Positions 21,004 through 30,968 of a DNA stretch of 64,000 nucleotides are shown here, in pieces. Numbering within the stretch: position 1 is the stretch's first letter; the number at the start of each line of letters is the position of its first letter. The stretch comes from Diadophis punctatus similis. Taxonomy: Eukaryota > Chordata > Lepidosauria > Squamata > Dipsadidae. The DNA lies in contig JALIGW010000016.1 of assembly GCA_023053685.1 (NCBI GenBank), forward strand, positions 15,739,973-15,803,972, given 5' to 3'. The position numbers were made by a program, and so were the translations under genes. The notes under the pieces were generated by a model, which saw nothing but the letters and a program-made list of their open reading frames with translations, ran no database searches and was not told the origin of the DNA.

Positions 21004-21272
21004 CAGTGGTTCTCAACCTGGGGGTCGCGACCCCTTTGGGGGTTGAACGACCCTTTCACAGGGGTCGGGAGACTTCGCCCGGACGCCATCATTTGGGTTC
21101 TTTTACCCTCTGCACATGCGCATAACGCTTTGAGCATGACCAGAGGGTCAAAGAACCCAAATGGTGGCAGCGGGGTGGGGGTCGCGGAGGCGGGCACGGT
21201 GGCGGGGTGGGTCGCAGTGGGGTCGCGGGGGCGGGGCACAGGTCGCAGCATTAGGAAGGTTGAGAACCACTG
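21004..21272. mobile_element. SPIN-like hAT element
   Basis: CAGTGGTTCTCAACCTGGGG to AAGGTTGAGAACCACTG. Flanks CTATAAAG (20996-21003) and CTATACAG (21273-21280) differ at one base. The interior holds GGGTTCTTTTACCCTCTGC and its inverted partner, a module shared with 16135-16467 and 9705-9960. Confidence 0.85.
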
Positions 21273-21476
21273 CTATACAGGTAAGTCCTCAACTTAGGAC
21301 CACAGCAGAGGTCAATATTTCTATTGCTAAGTGAGTTAGTTTAAGTGAGTTAACATGGTTGTTAAATGAATCTGGCTTCCCCATCGACCTTTGCTTATCA
21401 GAAGGTCACATGACCCTGGGACACATCAACGTGACTCGGTGGCCAAGCATCCTAATTTTGATCATGTGACCACGGG

Positions 21477-21921
21477 TATCAGGGTTCCGACGGATGCCCT
21501 AATTAAACCATGAGCCTCGAGCCAAGTTTCAAAAGAAATCCAGTTATTTATTAGGAGCAACATGTTGCGTACCCAAGTAAAGCCAGCTCCGCCCCACGTA
21601 ATTTATGGCCCAATTTTGACCCTGTTTCCCCCCCTCCTCCCAGGGTGTTTCATAAATCACATTTTCCAATGGAGCACTTTCGCGGGCTGTAAAGATCACA
21701 CCCCTCTGGCTGTTGCCGGTAGCCTGGGATATATCCTTGAGAAAGGTATGCGTGGAATCCCAGGCTACCAGCAACAGCGAGAGGGGTGTGATCTCTACAG
21801 CCCGCGAAAGTGCTCTGTTGGAGAATGTGATTCTGGTTGTGGCTGCCGTGCTGCTCCGTCAGTTCCCCCCCTCCTGCCTATGGCAACTCGATGCAGGCCA
21901 GGGATGCTTTGCGAGTTAACA
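21477..21921 (-). mobile_element. solo LTR with a large internal hairpin
   Basis: 445 bp. Ends TATCAGGG (TG mutated to TA) and GAGTTAACA. Flanks ACGGG and ACAGG match at four of five bases. CTAATAAATAACTGG on the minus strand is a likely polyadenylation signal, so the orientation is minus. It lies in a Tigger-like element and holds the hairpin at 21656-21831. Confidence 0.75.
21656..21831. repeat. 75-bp inverted repeat with 26-base loop
   Basis: Left arm 21656-21730 and right arm 21757-21831 pair over their full length with about seven mismatches. Both contain GAGCACTTTCGCGGGCTGTA or nearly so. It is in the middle of the LTR. Confidence 0.9.
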
Positions 21922-21978
21922 ACAGGGATGCTGCAATGGTCTTAAGTGTGAAAAACGGTCATAAGTCACTTTTTACAG

Positions 21979-22310
21979 AGCCAATGAAAAGACTTTATTA
22001 GCTTTCTAATAACCAGTGCACAATGAGTATAACTTTACCATTAAGTTATATTAAGAAAATCTTGCAAGTTTGCAAGTTCCCTTTGTTTTTTACTCTCCTA
22101 AACACTAAGGAAGGGTCACTTCTGAGATACTTTTTCCACTTCACTTCCTTCAGACTCTTCGTTTATCAAACCATGGTCTAGGTTGCATCTCTTCCTCCTG
22201 TCCCCCAAGGTCATCCTCACAAACCGCCCTCACACACCCATTTGCACTACTCGGGTGACCCTGAGGACACAGATAAACCTCCAAGTGGCCTCAACAACTC
22301 TCTAAAAAGG
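21979..22310. other. unannotated
   Basis: No repeat or gene recognised. Confidence 0.4.
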
Positions 22311-22505
22311 ATGGAAATGACCAGCTGTCTGCAAGGAGTATAAATCCTTCCACCACCACCACCCCCCACCATCCAGTCAGAGCTGAAGAAGATTCTTGGA
22401 TGAGAAGTGAAACGTCTTCAAAGAAAAACAAGAAAGTCCAGTTGCCTCCTGAAAAAGCACCTTTGGGACAACCATGACCTGGATGACTGAGAATACTCCA
22501 CAGAC
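22311..22505 (+). mobile_element. dispersed repeat with hairpin core (Penelope-like end?)
   Basis: GGAGTATAAATCCTTCC, then AGCTGAAGAAGATTCTTGGA, TGAGAAGTGAAACGTCTTCA, GAAAGTCCAGTTGCCTCC and GCACCTTTGGGACAACCATG. The same order is found at 47100-47195 and in part at 35577, 35672 and 59683. Confidence 0.6.
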
Positions 22506-23056
22506 CCACAACATTACATTAACCAACAATGGAATGAGACATTTCATCACGTGTATCTTGTGGAATTGGCCCGTGAATGGGACATGTATGGATGCATGGA
22601 TCCTGGGTAGCTACATTCAAATCTCCTGTAGTCATTTCTAAATAAGTGGAAGATGTTATTGCTTGAGTTTTCTTTTTGACGACGGCTGAAGAAATAAAGC
22701 TAATCTCCAATGACAAATAGCCAGTTCAGTGACAGTGACAACCGCTCTCAGGAAAAGAAATGCACAAATAGAAGAAATAAAATGCCCAATAGTCCCTTGA
22801 GGAAAACACAGCTACTGTACTTATTTAAACAGACTGAATTTTCCCATATATGGCTTTATTCTCGAAGCAACATTTAGCACATGAAAAACCAAAAGAAAGT
22901 TGTCTGGAATATACAACGGGTTTTATTTCCTACTTATTCAACATTCTAATTTTCTTTGCTTCTTCCTCTAATAATTCTATTGTTTTTGTTAAACATCTCT
23001 TCAATTAATATTGTATTTTTTTTTAAAAGTCCTTAGTTTTGGGGAAAGTAAAAGTA
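22506..23056. other. unannotated, possibly single-copy
   Basis: No repeat or gene recognised. AT-rich at 22860-23040. Confidence 0.45.
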
Positions 23057-23377
23057 CAGACAGTCCTCACTTAACAACGTCCACATTTAGCAACCGTTCA
23101 AAATGACAACATTAAAAGTAAGCTTTATGACCGGTCTTCACACTTATGACTGTCACGGTGTCTCCACACTCACGACAGTCACAAATGTGACTGCAACTTG
23201 CCTGCTTTCGACAAGCAGAGTGAATGGAGAAGCCAGCAATAAAATCACAACTCGCAGTCACAAAATACCTTGCTTAATGGTTGTGGGTGGTTCACTTAAG
23301 GACTGCAGCAGAATTAAGGTCATATGCCTGTCATGGGTAAATGATGCCCTGTTTAATTACCAAGTCACGTAGTGACA
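23057..23377 (+). mobile_element. Tigger/pogo-like MITE, divergent subfamily
   Basis: CAGACAGTCCTCACTTAACA start, GACAAGCAGAGTGAATGGAG interior. It is immediately followed by a second copy at 23380. Confidence 0.7.
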
Positions 23378-23379
23378 TA

Positions 23380-23975
23380 CAGGTAGTCCTCAATATACAA
23401 TCATTTGTTTAGTGACAAACGTTACAACAGCACTAAAAAAAGTGGCTTATGATGGCTTTATTTATTTATTTATTTACTAGTGAGATTTATATACCGCCTT
23501 ATAAGCACTCTCTAAGCGGTTTACACCGGTAAGCAATGTATATTTATATTGCCCCCAACAATCTGGGTCCTCATTTTACCTACCTCGGAAGGATGGAAGG
23601 CTGAGTCAACCTTGAGCCGGTGAGATTTGAACCACTGAACTGCGGATCACAGTCAGCTAAAGTGACCTGCAGTACTGCCTCTAACCGCTGCGCCACCTCG
23701 GCTCTTGCTTTCACACTTACGCCCATTCCCGTGGTCACATGATCGAAATTCGGACGCTTGGCAACTGGCATGTATTTATTGACAGTTGCAGTGTCCCGGG
23801 GTCATGTGATCACCTTCCGACAAGCCAAGCCAATTGGGACGCCAGAGTCACATAACCACCGTGTTACTAACTTAACAACTGCAGCGATTCACTTAACAAT
23901 TGTAGCAAGGAAGGCCATAAAAATGGAGCAATCTTGCTTAGCAACAGAAAATTTGGGCTCAATTGTGGCTGTGAA
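23380..23975 (+). mobile_element. Tigger/pogo-like MITE, split by a SINE
   Basis: CAGGTAGTCCTCAATATACA start. After the SINE it continues TTTCACACTTACGCCCATTC through GACAGTTGCAGTGTCCCGG to TTTGGGCTCAATTGTGGCTG. The final terminal repeat is lost where the CR1 fragment begins. Confidence 0.82.
23457..23706 (-). mobile_element. tRNA-derived SINE with MIR/L2-like tail
   Basis: (TTTA)n on the left, then GAGATTTATATACCGCCTTA, ending CGCTGCGCCACCTCGGCTC. It is a complete minus-strand copy inside the Tigger-like element. Confidence 0.92.
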
Positions 23976-24118
23976 TTTTGGTCACCACATTGCAAAAACG
24001 ATGTTGAGGCTTTGGGGAAAAGTGCAAAAAGATGATTAAAGTCCTGGAGACTAAAACATATGAAAAACGGTTGCAGGAATTGGGTATAGCCAGTCTAGAG
24101 AAAAGCAAGATTAGGGTG
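23968..24118 (+). mobile_element. CR1 LINE fragment
   Basis: GGTCACCACATTGCAAAAAC, then GATGATTAAAGTCCTGGAGA and CGGTTGCAGGAATTGGGTAT. It corresponds to the region before the CR1 C-terminus and stops at the tetranucleotide array. Confidence 0.8.
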
Positions 24119-24120
24119 AC

Positions 24121-24264
<144 letters not shown>

Positions 24265-24515
24265 TCATTTATTTATTTATTTATTTATTTATTATTTATT
24301 TATTTATATTTGTTTGTTTACTTATTTATGTATTTATTATTTATTTATTTCGTCAAGCATGTGTTAGATAACAGATGTAAGTATAAACATGATTATGAAC
24401 ACATGAAATGGGTACAAATAAAAGGGGACAGTAGGACAGGGACAGTAGGCACGTTGGTGCGCTTATGCATGCCCCTTAAAGACCTCTTAGGAATGGGGGT
24501 GAGGTTGACAGTAGA
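24265..24515 (-). mobile_element. CR1/L3-group LINE 3' end
   Basis: A TTTA/TTTG tail, then AGTAGGACAGGGACAGTAGG, TTGGTGCGCTTATGCATGCC and CAGTAGACAGTC, as at 2413-2571 and 16690-16930. Confidence 0.8.
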
Positions 24516-24519
24516 CAGT

Positions 24520-24577
24520 CAGAATCTTGTTCTACTCTCAGGTGCTTTGAAGAATCCTCAAGCAGGAGACCCTACAC
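24520..24577 (-). mobile_element. CR1 remnant
   Basis: CAGGTGCTTTGAAGAATCCT and CAAGCAGGAGACCCTACAC. Rearranged pieces of the CR1 3' region in minus orientation. Confidence 0.6.
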
Positions 24578-24960
24578 CCGTGATGGCGAACCTATGGCAC
24601 GGGTGCCACAACTGGCACGCGGAGCCATATCGGTGGGCACGCGAGCTCAGGTCTAGCGTGCATGTGTGCACCAGCCAGCTGATTTTTGGGCCTTCTGGGC
24701 CCACTGGGAGTCGGGAAACAGGCTGTTTCCAGCCTCCAGAGGGGTTGGGGAAGGCCGTTTTCACCCTCCCCAGGCTCCTAGAAAGGCTCTGGAGCCTGGG
24801 GAGAGCGAAAAATGGGCGTGCCATTGCATGCTGGGAGCAGGGGGGGTCATGCGTGCATGTGCGGGGGTGCATGGAATTATGAGTATCGGCACGCACATAC
24901 GTGATCCCCTGCATCCCCCCCCTTTTGGCACGCGAACCAAAAAAGGTTCGCCATCACTGG
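24578..24960 (+). mobile_element. hAT-like element (GTGATGGCGAACC family), copy 1 of an inverted pair
   Basis: CGTGATGGCGAACCTATGGC start, AAAAGGTTCGCCATCACTGG end. The GC-rich interior has CTCCCCAGGCTCC and its complement. It abuts copy 2 with only TATAGGGC between them. Confidence 0.85.
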
Positions 24961-24968
24961 TATAGGGC

Positions 24969-25518
24969 AGTGATGGTGAACCTTTTTTGGTTCGCGTGCC
25001 AAAAAGGGGGGGTGCGCACGCTAGCGAGTGCTCACGCACCCACACTCATTCCCTCCCCCCCACGCATGCACACAACCCCCCCATTCTTCCCCCTGTGCAT
25101 GCGCACACACACCCCACCCCCGCGCAAAGGCCTTACCGGAGCCTGGGACGGTAAAAAACGACAAAACGGGAAAACCGGAAGTTCGGAAAAACGCACTTCC
25201 GGTTTGTCCGTTTCGTCGTTTTTTGCATTCCGGGGCTTCAGGAAGCTTCCCTGAACCCTCCGGAGTGCAAAAAACAGCTCACCGGCAAACCGGAAGTGCG
25301 GAAAAATGCACTTCCAGTTTGTCCGTTTCGTCGTTTTTTGCATTCCGGGGCTTCAGGGAGCTTCCCTGAACCCTCCGGAGTGCAAAAAACAGCTCACCGA
25401 CAAACTGGAAGTGCATTTTTCCGCACTTCTGGTTTGCCGGTGGGCAACGCTCACGTGCCCTCCGCTATGGCTCTGCGTGCCACCTGTGGCATGCGTGCCA
25501 TAGGTTCGCCATCACGGG
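24969..25518 (-). mobile_element. hAT-like element, copy 2 of an inverted pair
   Basis: AGTGATGGTGAACCTTTTTT start, CATAGGTTCGCCATCACGGG end, so it is reversed relative to copy 1. TATAGGGC (24961-24968) and TATAGGGT (25519-25526) form a near-exact 8-bp duplication. The interior carries a tandem duplication absent from copy 1. Confidence 0.87.
25184..25413. repeat. 115-bp tandem duplication inside a hAT
   Basis: CGGAAAAACGCACTTCCGGT starts the first unit and CGGAAAAATGCACTTCCAGT the second, 115 bp apart. Both contain GCATTCCGGGGCTTCAGG and the complement CTCCGGAGTGCAAAAAACAG, so each unit is itself partly palindromic. Confidence 0.9.
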
Positions 25519-25521
25519 TAT

Positions 25522-25600
25522 AGGGTCTCCTGCTTGAGCAAGGGGTTGGACTAGAAAACCTCCAAGGTCCCTTCCAGCTCTATTCTGACTTTCTTTAGGT
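25522..25600 (+). mobile_element. CR1 3' end
   Basis: AGGGTCTCCTGCTTGAGCAA, then GTTGGACTAGAAAACCTCCA and GGTCCCTTCCAGCTCTATTC. The body upstream is replaced by the hAT pair. Confidence 0.8.
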
Positions 25601-26364
25601 GTGGCTGCCAGTCCCTATGTGGTCATTAAGTAAGGGCTACCTGTAAAAGATGGGAAAAGTGCTTTCAGATTTGCAAGATTCTGCTACTGTAATTTTACTA
25701 CCAAGGTAGCATTACTCAAGGTTTGTGTTTCTTGTCTGGATTGCCTTGAAGGGCTGACAATATTTGACATTATGCATTTTCACTCCCTTGCACTTAAAAT
25801 CATATCAAGACTCGGCCTGAGGCTTCTGGCAGGTTTGATTTCATCGCATCTACAGAATGGGATATGCTGAGCTAAACAGACTTAAAGGCTGCATATACAT
25901 ACCTTTGCAGGGGGTTGGACTAGATGACCTGCAAGGTCCCTTCCAACTCTGTAAATCTGTAAATCTGTTCTTCTAATGCTGCAGGCTTTAGGTTGGTGTT
26001 TTTTGTTTTGTTTTTTTAAATTTCACCTGTAAAATGCTTCCCCTCCTTTCTATGGCCTATTTTTCACCAGTCTCAAGCACGTAGGCATTTCTAAGAAAAC
26101 AAACTCTCCCATGAATATTTCACGCCCGCCAATCGTAAGAAAGTTAATTCTCCTTCAGCAGTCATTCCTTTCGGAAAGAACCAAAATCTAAAAGTTTCTT
26201 TTTTATTTCCCACTGAGAGTTAAGACATCGTTTCCAAAATCCCATGGTGATACAGATATATCATACCAAATAGAGGCTATGAAAATCAGAGCTTGTATAT
26301 TTTTTTACAGCACGCTACGTGCCTTTTTTCAAGCTAAGGACCCCGATATGATAAATTGTCTTAG
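25601..26364. other. unannotated apart from a CR1-type tail
   Basis: 25906-25967 is a CR1-type 3' end (GGGGGTTGGACTAGATGACC..AACTCTGTAAATCTG), possibly from the CR1-tailed SINE. The remainder shows no named repeat or gene. Confidence 0.5.
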
Positions 26365-27184
26365 TGCACAGTCACTTAAATATGAGCCAGCAGTGTGCTG
26401 CAGCTGCCAAAAAAGCCAACACAGTTCTAGGCTGCAGTAACAGAGGGATAGAACCAAGATCATGTGAAGTGTTAATACCATTTCATAATGCTTTGGTAAG
26501 ACCACACTTTGAATACTGCATCCAGTTTTGGTCACCAAGATGTAAAAAAGATGTTGAGACTCGAGAAAGAGTGCAGAGAAGAGCAACAAAGATGATTAGG
26601 GGACTGGAGGCTAAAACATATAAAGTTGCTGGAACTGGGTATGTCTAGTTTAATGAAAAGAAGGACTAGGGAAGACATGATAGCAGTGTTCCAATATCTC
26701 AGGGGCTGCCACAAAGAAGAGGGAGACAAGCTATTCTCCAAAGCACCTGAGGGTAGAACAAGAAGCAATGGGTGGAAACTAATCAAGGAGAGAAGCAGCT
26801 TAGAACTAAGAAGACATTTCCTGACAGTAAGAACAATCAATCATGGAACGACTTGCCTCCAGAAGTTGTGAATGCTCCAACAGCGGAAGTTTTTAAGAAG
26901 AGATTGGACACCCATTTGTCTGAAATTTAGATTTAGATTTATTATTAGAGTTGGAAGGGACCTTGTAAGTCATCTAGTCCAACCCCCTGCTCAAGCAGGA
27001 GTTCCTACACCATTTGAGACAGATGGCAGTCCAGTCTCCCCTTGAAGGTCGCAAGTGTTGGGGCTCTCACAACCTCCGCTGGCAAGCTGTTCCAATGGTT
27101 GATCGCTCTCAATGGCATAGGGTTTCCTGCCTGAGCAAGGGTTGGACTAGAAGACCTCCAAGGTCCCTTCCAACTCTGTTATTC
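26365..27184 (+). mobile_element. CR1 LINE 3' part, with another CR1 nested
   Basis: The frame near 26364-26648 reads AAAKANTVLG, PHFEYCIQFWSP, ETRERVQRRATKMIRGLE. The next frame reads [26 protein letters not shown]. Frames are broken at 26625 and later. It resumes at 27116 with TGGCATAGGGTTTCCTGCCT and ends CTCTGTTATTC. Confidence 0.88.
26926..27115 (-). mobile_element. CR1 3' end of a different subfamily, nested
   Basis: ATTAGAGTTGGAAGGGACCT through CCAACCCCCTGCTCAAGCAG to CAATGGTTGATCGCTCTCA, minus orientation. It interrupts the plus-strand CR1 between GTCTGAAAT and GGCATAGGG. Confidence 0.85.
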
Positions 27185-27829
27185 TCCTTAAAGTCACTTG
27201 CACAAAGGTGGAAGCCAGTGGAGTAACTGAAAGTAGAAAGTGGATTTTATCCTTTGACATCAGCCACTGCAAAAATAGTACATAGAAGTTCCGAATCAAA
27301 TAAATGCAGCACACCTTCTATGGAGAATGTATGCACCGTATTTTTCTCTTTGCCTTTTTACAGCTGATCAATTAGATTTATTCAGGTAGGGTAGGACACG
27401 AGTCATAAAGCATTTCCAAAACAATTTATCAATGAAATGGGTTGGTTTCATACTCAGAAAATAATATATGCAATGACCTTAAACTATTTCTCTAGTTGCT
27501 TGGGCTGGTATGTAATTTGTCTCCCTACTTCGGAAGCGAGAAGATGAAGTGCCACGTTCTTAGTTACAGCACCGTTAAGATGTAACCCACTTTTCTCAAA
27601 CAACCTCTTCCATCTCCACATGTATTAGATGAGAGATACTAATCTATCTTGGAAGGTTACTGAGAACACACTAGCTGGATTTAAATTGCCCATCGATGCA
27701 AATTGCGGTGGGGTAGGCAGGCGGCACAGAGAATGAACTCCAAAACCACACAGAACTCCAAAACTCCTAGTAACAGACTGTCAATGAGTTAGTTGGGAAG
27801 GGTGCAAAATAAAACAGGTGACTTGCATA
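27185..27829. other. unannotated, possibly single-copy
   Basis: No repeat or gene recognised. The AT-rich non-repetitive stretch 27290-27640 is a candidate for a conservation check. Confidence 0.45.
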
Positions 27830-27831
27830 TA

Positions 27832-28575
27832 GGTAGTCCTCAACGTACGACCAAAATGGACCCCGCTCATTATGGTCAGGACAGTCATAAAGCGGGTCAC
27901 CTTTGTGACCAACCAGGTATTATAAATTGTGATGACCCAGGGCATGGCACAGAGGCCACACAGGTAGCTGGCAGTTCAAACCGCCCCTTTATTGCTCCAA
28001 ATTCCCCCAAACGCTCCCACGTTTCCGGCAAGTCCCAGAGCAAAGTGATAACATGCACACACACACACATACACACACACAACTCAAGCAGCCTCTGGCT
28101 GCAAATAGTCCAGCCCAATGCTGTGAGCACCGCGTCTGCAAAACAAGGGGCAAGGGAATAAGTCAATGAGTCCAGGAAGCAAAGGAACAAGGCAATTAAT
28201 CCAGGAAGCAAGAAATAAAGCAAGAAGTCCAGGAAACTCCAAACATCGGCAATGGCACACAAAAATCCATGAAATCCAGCATTTGTTCCCAACCAATGCC
28301 TCTCCCCACAGCGTCTCCTTAAGTCTCAGTCCCCAGGTGTGCCTTGTGAAGAGGGGCGGGGTGCTCTCATCCCAAGTAGCCGAATCAGTCTGCGCTGTTC
28401 TCTCCTTCTCTCCACTCTCCATGCTCGAGGATCAGGAGGGGGCGGTCCCTGCTCATCATCTGAGCTCTGTCTCTCATGTAGTTGCCAAGAATTAGTTTGT
28501 AAGTGCCTTTGGAGGGGGGACAGTCCACAGTAATTTCAACTGATAGTTAAGTGATCGTTGTAAGTCAAGCTCTCT
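27832..28575 (-). mobile_element. Tigger/pogo-like MITE, split by an LTR
   Basis: TAGGTAGTCCTCAACGTACG start and, after the LTR, AGTTAAGTGATCGTTGTAAG. Much of the interior is lost. Confidence 0.6.
27928..28529 (-). mobile_element. solo LTR, about 600 bp
   Basis: On the minus strand it runs from TGTGGACTGTCCCCCCTCC to GCCCTGGGTCATCACA. CAATAAAGGGGCGG lies about 80 bp before the end as a polyadenylation signal. Flank similarity is weak (TAAAT / GTAAT), so exact limits are provisional. An (AC)n run at 28052-28082 is internal. No relation to the 30969 family is evident. Confidence 0.65.
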
Positions 28576-28648
28576 CTCAAACATGCCTCCCCTTTACAAA
28601 TGACCTTACAATTACCCTTAATATAGAGGAAAAACTCAGACAGGTCCA

Positions 28649-29022
28649 CAGGTAGTCCTCAACGTACGGCCACAATTGAGCCAAAAAATTATATGGTTTA
28701 GTGAAAAAATGTGTTAAGCGAATTTGTCCCATTTTACGACGTTCCTTGCCACATCCCTGCAGTTGCTAAATTAGTAACATGGTTGTGAAATGAATCTGGG
28801 TTCTCCATTGATTTCCTTGTCAGAAAGTCGCAAAATGTCTCCTGAACACAACCTTCATAAACACGAATCAGTTGTCAATCATCTGAATGTAAATTTCGTG
28901 ACCCTTGGCTTGCTGCAATGGTCACAATAAGTGTGAAAAATGGCCGTAAGTCACTATTTTCAGTGCCGTTGTAACTTCGAACGGCCAATAAACAAACTGT
29001 TGTAAGGCGAGGACAATCTACA
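28649..29022 (-). mobile_element. Tigger/pogo-like MITE, near full length
   Basis: CAGGTAGTCCTCAACGTACG start; CATTTTACGACGTTCCTTGC; CAGTGCCGTTGTAACTTCGA; GCGAGGACAATCTACAG end. TA follows the right end. Confidence 0.82.
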
Positions 29023-29277
29023 GTATATTGCCACCCTTTGTCAATTGTCATTCTTCATTAAACCCCAGAAGAACAAACACCTTCCCCAGTTCTTCCCAGA
29101 ACCTATTCAAGTAATGAGAAATTAAGGGCTTTAATATGAAATCTTGACTTTCCTCCAGAGGGATCGTTCCATGTTTTTCCCCTCTAAGGTTAAAAACTAA
29201 GTTTCTGAGACCAGATTTCTTATGATTTACTGAATGGCGAAGGGAAAACACATGACCAGGGACACTATGGTTATAAC

Positions 29278-29511
29278 TAGAGGTGGGCGTCACATACCAT
29301 AACAACCACTTTGCCCAGCACCGGAAATGTGAGTGTGCATGCGAGCTAAGTCCACACATGCATGCAGCATCACAAAACACAGGAATTCGCTCTCGCATGC
29401 CATCCATCAAACAACAGAGCGATATAGGACAGGATTGCGCCCAGGCAGATGGACAGGGCCCCCGCAGGTCGCAACTACCGGTTCACCCGAACCAGCAAAA
29501 GCCCACCACTG
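29278..29511. mobile_element. hAT-like element with target duplication
   Basis: TAGAGGTGGGCGTCACATAC to AAAGCCCACCACTG. GTTATAAC (29270-29277) and GTTGTAAC (29512-29519) match at seven of eight. It is a short relative of 5673-6090. Confidence 0.85.
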
Positions 29512-29519
29512 GTTGTAAC

Positions 29520-30186
29520 TATCAAATAACCCATTCCAAAGTTGTAATAGCCAAAAGCTGTGGCATTTCGGGGGGGGGGGGGAATCTCCGCTTTGCAGGC
29601 TGAAATAAATAAATCAACCCTCCTGAGAAATCACTTTGCACAGCTTTGCTGCTTCAAGTCATTCCATCAAACTATGGCAGAAGAGGAGAGGAAGAAGAGA
29701 CACCATGATCGGAATGAAAATTCAGCTTTTTTATTTTTTTAGTTCTTTCTCCCGTTTAGCCACTTCTGTTCCATCAGTTGAAATACAAATATTAACAACC
29801 ACCGTAATATGCTAGAGCCTCTGCATTATTTCTGCATTACAAGTACTTGGTATGAGATCCATGTCAAATTAAGAACCCAGCATCTGAATAGTCTAAACCC
29901 TCTCCTCCTCCTCTCTCCTTTTATGATGTGTCTTTTTCAATTACAAGTCAAAGAGTATAATAGCCGAGAGCCTTTCAAGTTGAAAAGCAGGGTATAAATG
30001 CTTTACATTCCAAATTCAGACTCAAATCCTTCTGCATTCAGAATGGGTTCAGACTGATCTTTTAATATCCACAGCATTTACCAAGTTCCTTGTCCCATAG
30101 AACGTGGGAAAGATATCAAAAGCAAAGACTTCGTGAGATCATCGAATTTTATCCCCAGTAGATCATGGCGTTCAACGTACGACTTC
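29520..30186. other. unannotated, possibly single-copy
   Basis: No repeat or gene recognised. G run at 29571-29581. Confidence 0.45.
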
Positions 30187-30445
30187 TTGGGTATGTCTAA
30201 TTTAATGAAAAGGACTAGGGATGACATGATAGCAGTGTTCCAATATTTGAGGGGTTGCCACAAAGAAGAGGGAGTCAACCTATTCTCCAAAGCACCTGAG
30301 AACAGGACAAGAAACAATGGATGGAAACTAATCAAGGAGAGAAGCAACCTACAACTAAGACGACATTTCCTGACAGTGAGAACAATTAATCAGTGGAACA
30401 ATCTGCCTTCAGAAGCTATGAGTATCCCATCACTGGAGGCTTTGA
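30187..30445 (+). mobile_element. CR1 LINE C-terminal fragment
   Basis: The frame 30133-30522 contains MSNLMKRTRDDMIAVFQYLRG, then NGWKLIKERSNLQLRRHFLT and QWNNLPSEAM. It is truncated at both ends; the upstream and downstream codons are unrelated. Confidence 0.85.
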
Positions 30446-30545
30446 AAATGAAAAACTATGAAAATAATGGTTATAACTATGACAACATTATGCATTTAAA
30501 AGAGACTATAATGTATGATTAAGAGAATACTGGTTATAATCAGGG

Positions 30546-30766
30546 TGTATAATAGGTTCCTCGCATGCTCACTTTACAGTAGGTTTTGCACTTCTATGAG
30601 AATCTAATGCCTGATGATCTGAGGCGGTGATGTTAGCACTGGGGAGCAGCTGCAAGTACAGATGAAGCCTTGGTTGCTTGTCCGCCGTTCATCTCCAGCT
30701 GTGCGGCCTAGTTCCTAACAGGCCTCGGACTCGCCCCAGACCATGAACCACGGTTTGGGAATCCCT
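30546..30766 (+). mobile_element. MER1-like hAT, 3' half
   Basis: CTCGCATGCTCACTTTACAG, CTATGAGAATCTAATGCCTG, GTACAGATGAAGCC, GCGGCCTAGTTCCTAACAGG and TTTGGGAATCCCTGG. These words, in this order, are those of the mammalian MER1 (Charlie-type) 3' half as I remember it. Confidence 0.75.
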
Positions 30767-30839
30767 GGTATTGGATTTCCTGCCTGACCAGGGGGTTGGA
30801 GTAGAAGACATCCAAGGTCCCTCCTCCTGTAATTCTGTC
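30767..30839 (+). mobile_element. CR1 3' end
   Basis: TATTGGATTTCCTGCCTGAC, GGGGGTTGGAGTAGAAGACA and AGGTCCCTCCTCCTGTAATT. It sits directly after the MER1-like piece. Confidence 0.75.
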
Positions 30840-30968
30840 CTGTACTGACTTCCACAATACACACCAGTAGAATGAGGCACATGTCAAGTTTCCCATTCAA
30901 ATACCACTGTTGGAAAGGTACCATATTATACATCTTATGTAGTTGATATGCGGGACATAGCTTAAGAT

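Larger units (their letters stand above)
21278..21978 (-). mobile_element. Tigger/pogo-like MITE, split by an LTR
   Basis: CAGGTAAGTCCTCAACTTAG start. Left piece to 21476 (..ATCATGTGACCACGGG) and right piece 21922-21978 (CAGGGATGCTGCAATGGTCT) join as one family interior once the LTR is removed. Confidence 0.8.

Noticed and set aside
24558..25523. Overlapping proline- and arginine-rich frames up to 190 codons
   Set aside because: They lie inside the two inverted hATs and come from their GC-rich composition. Frames on both strands overlap.
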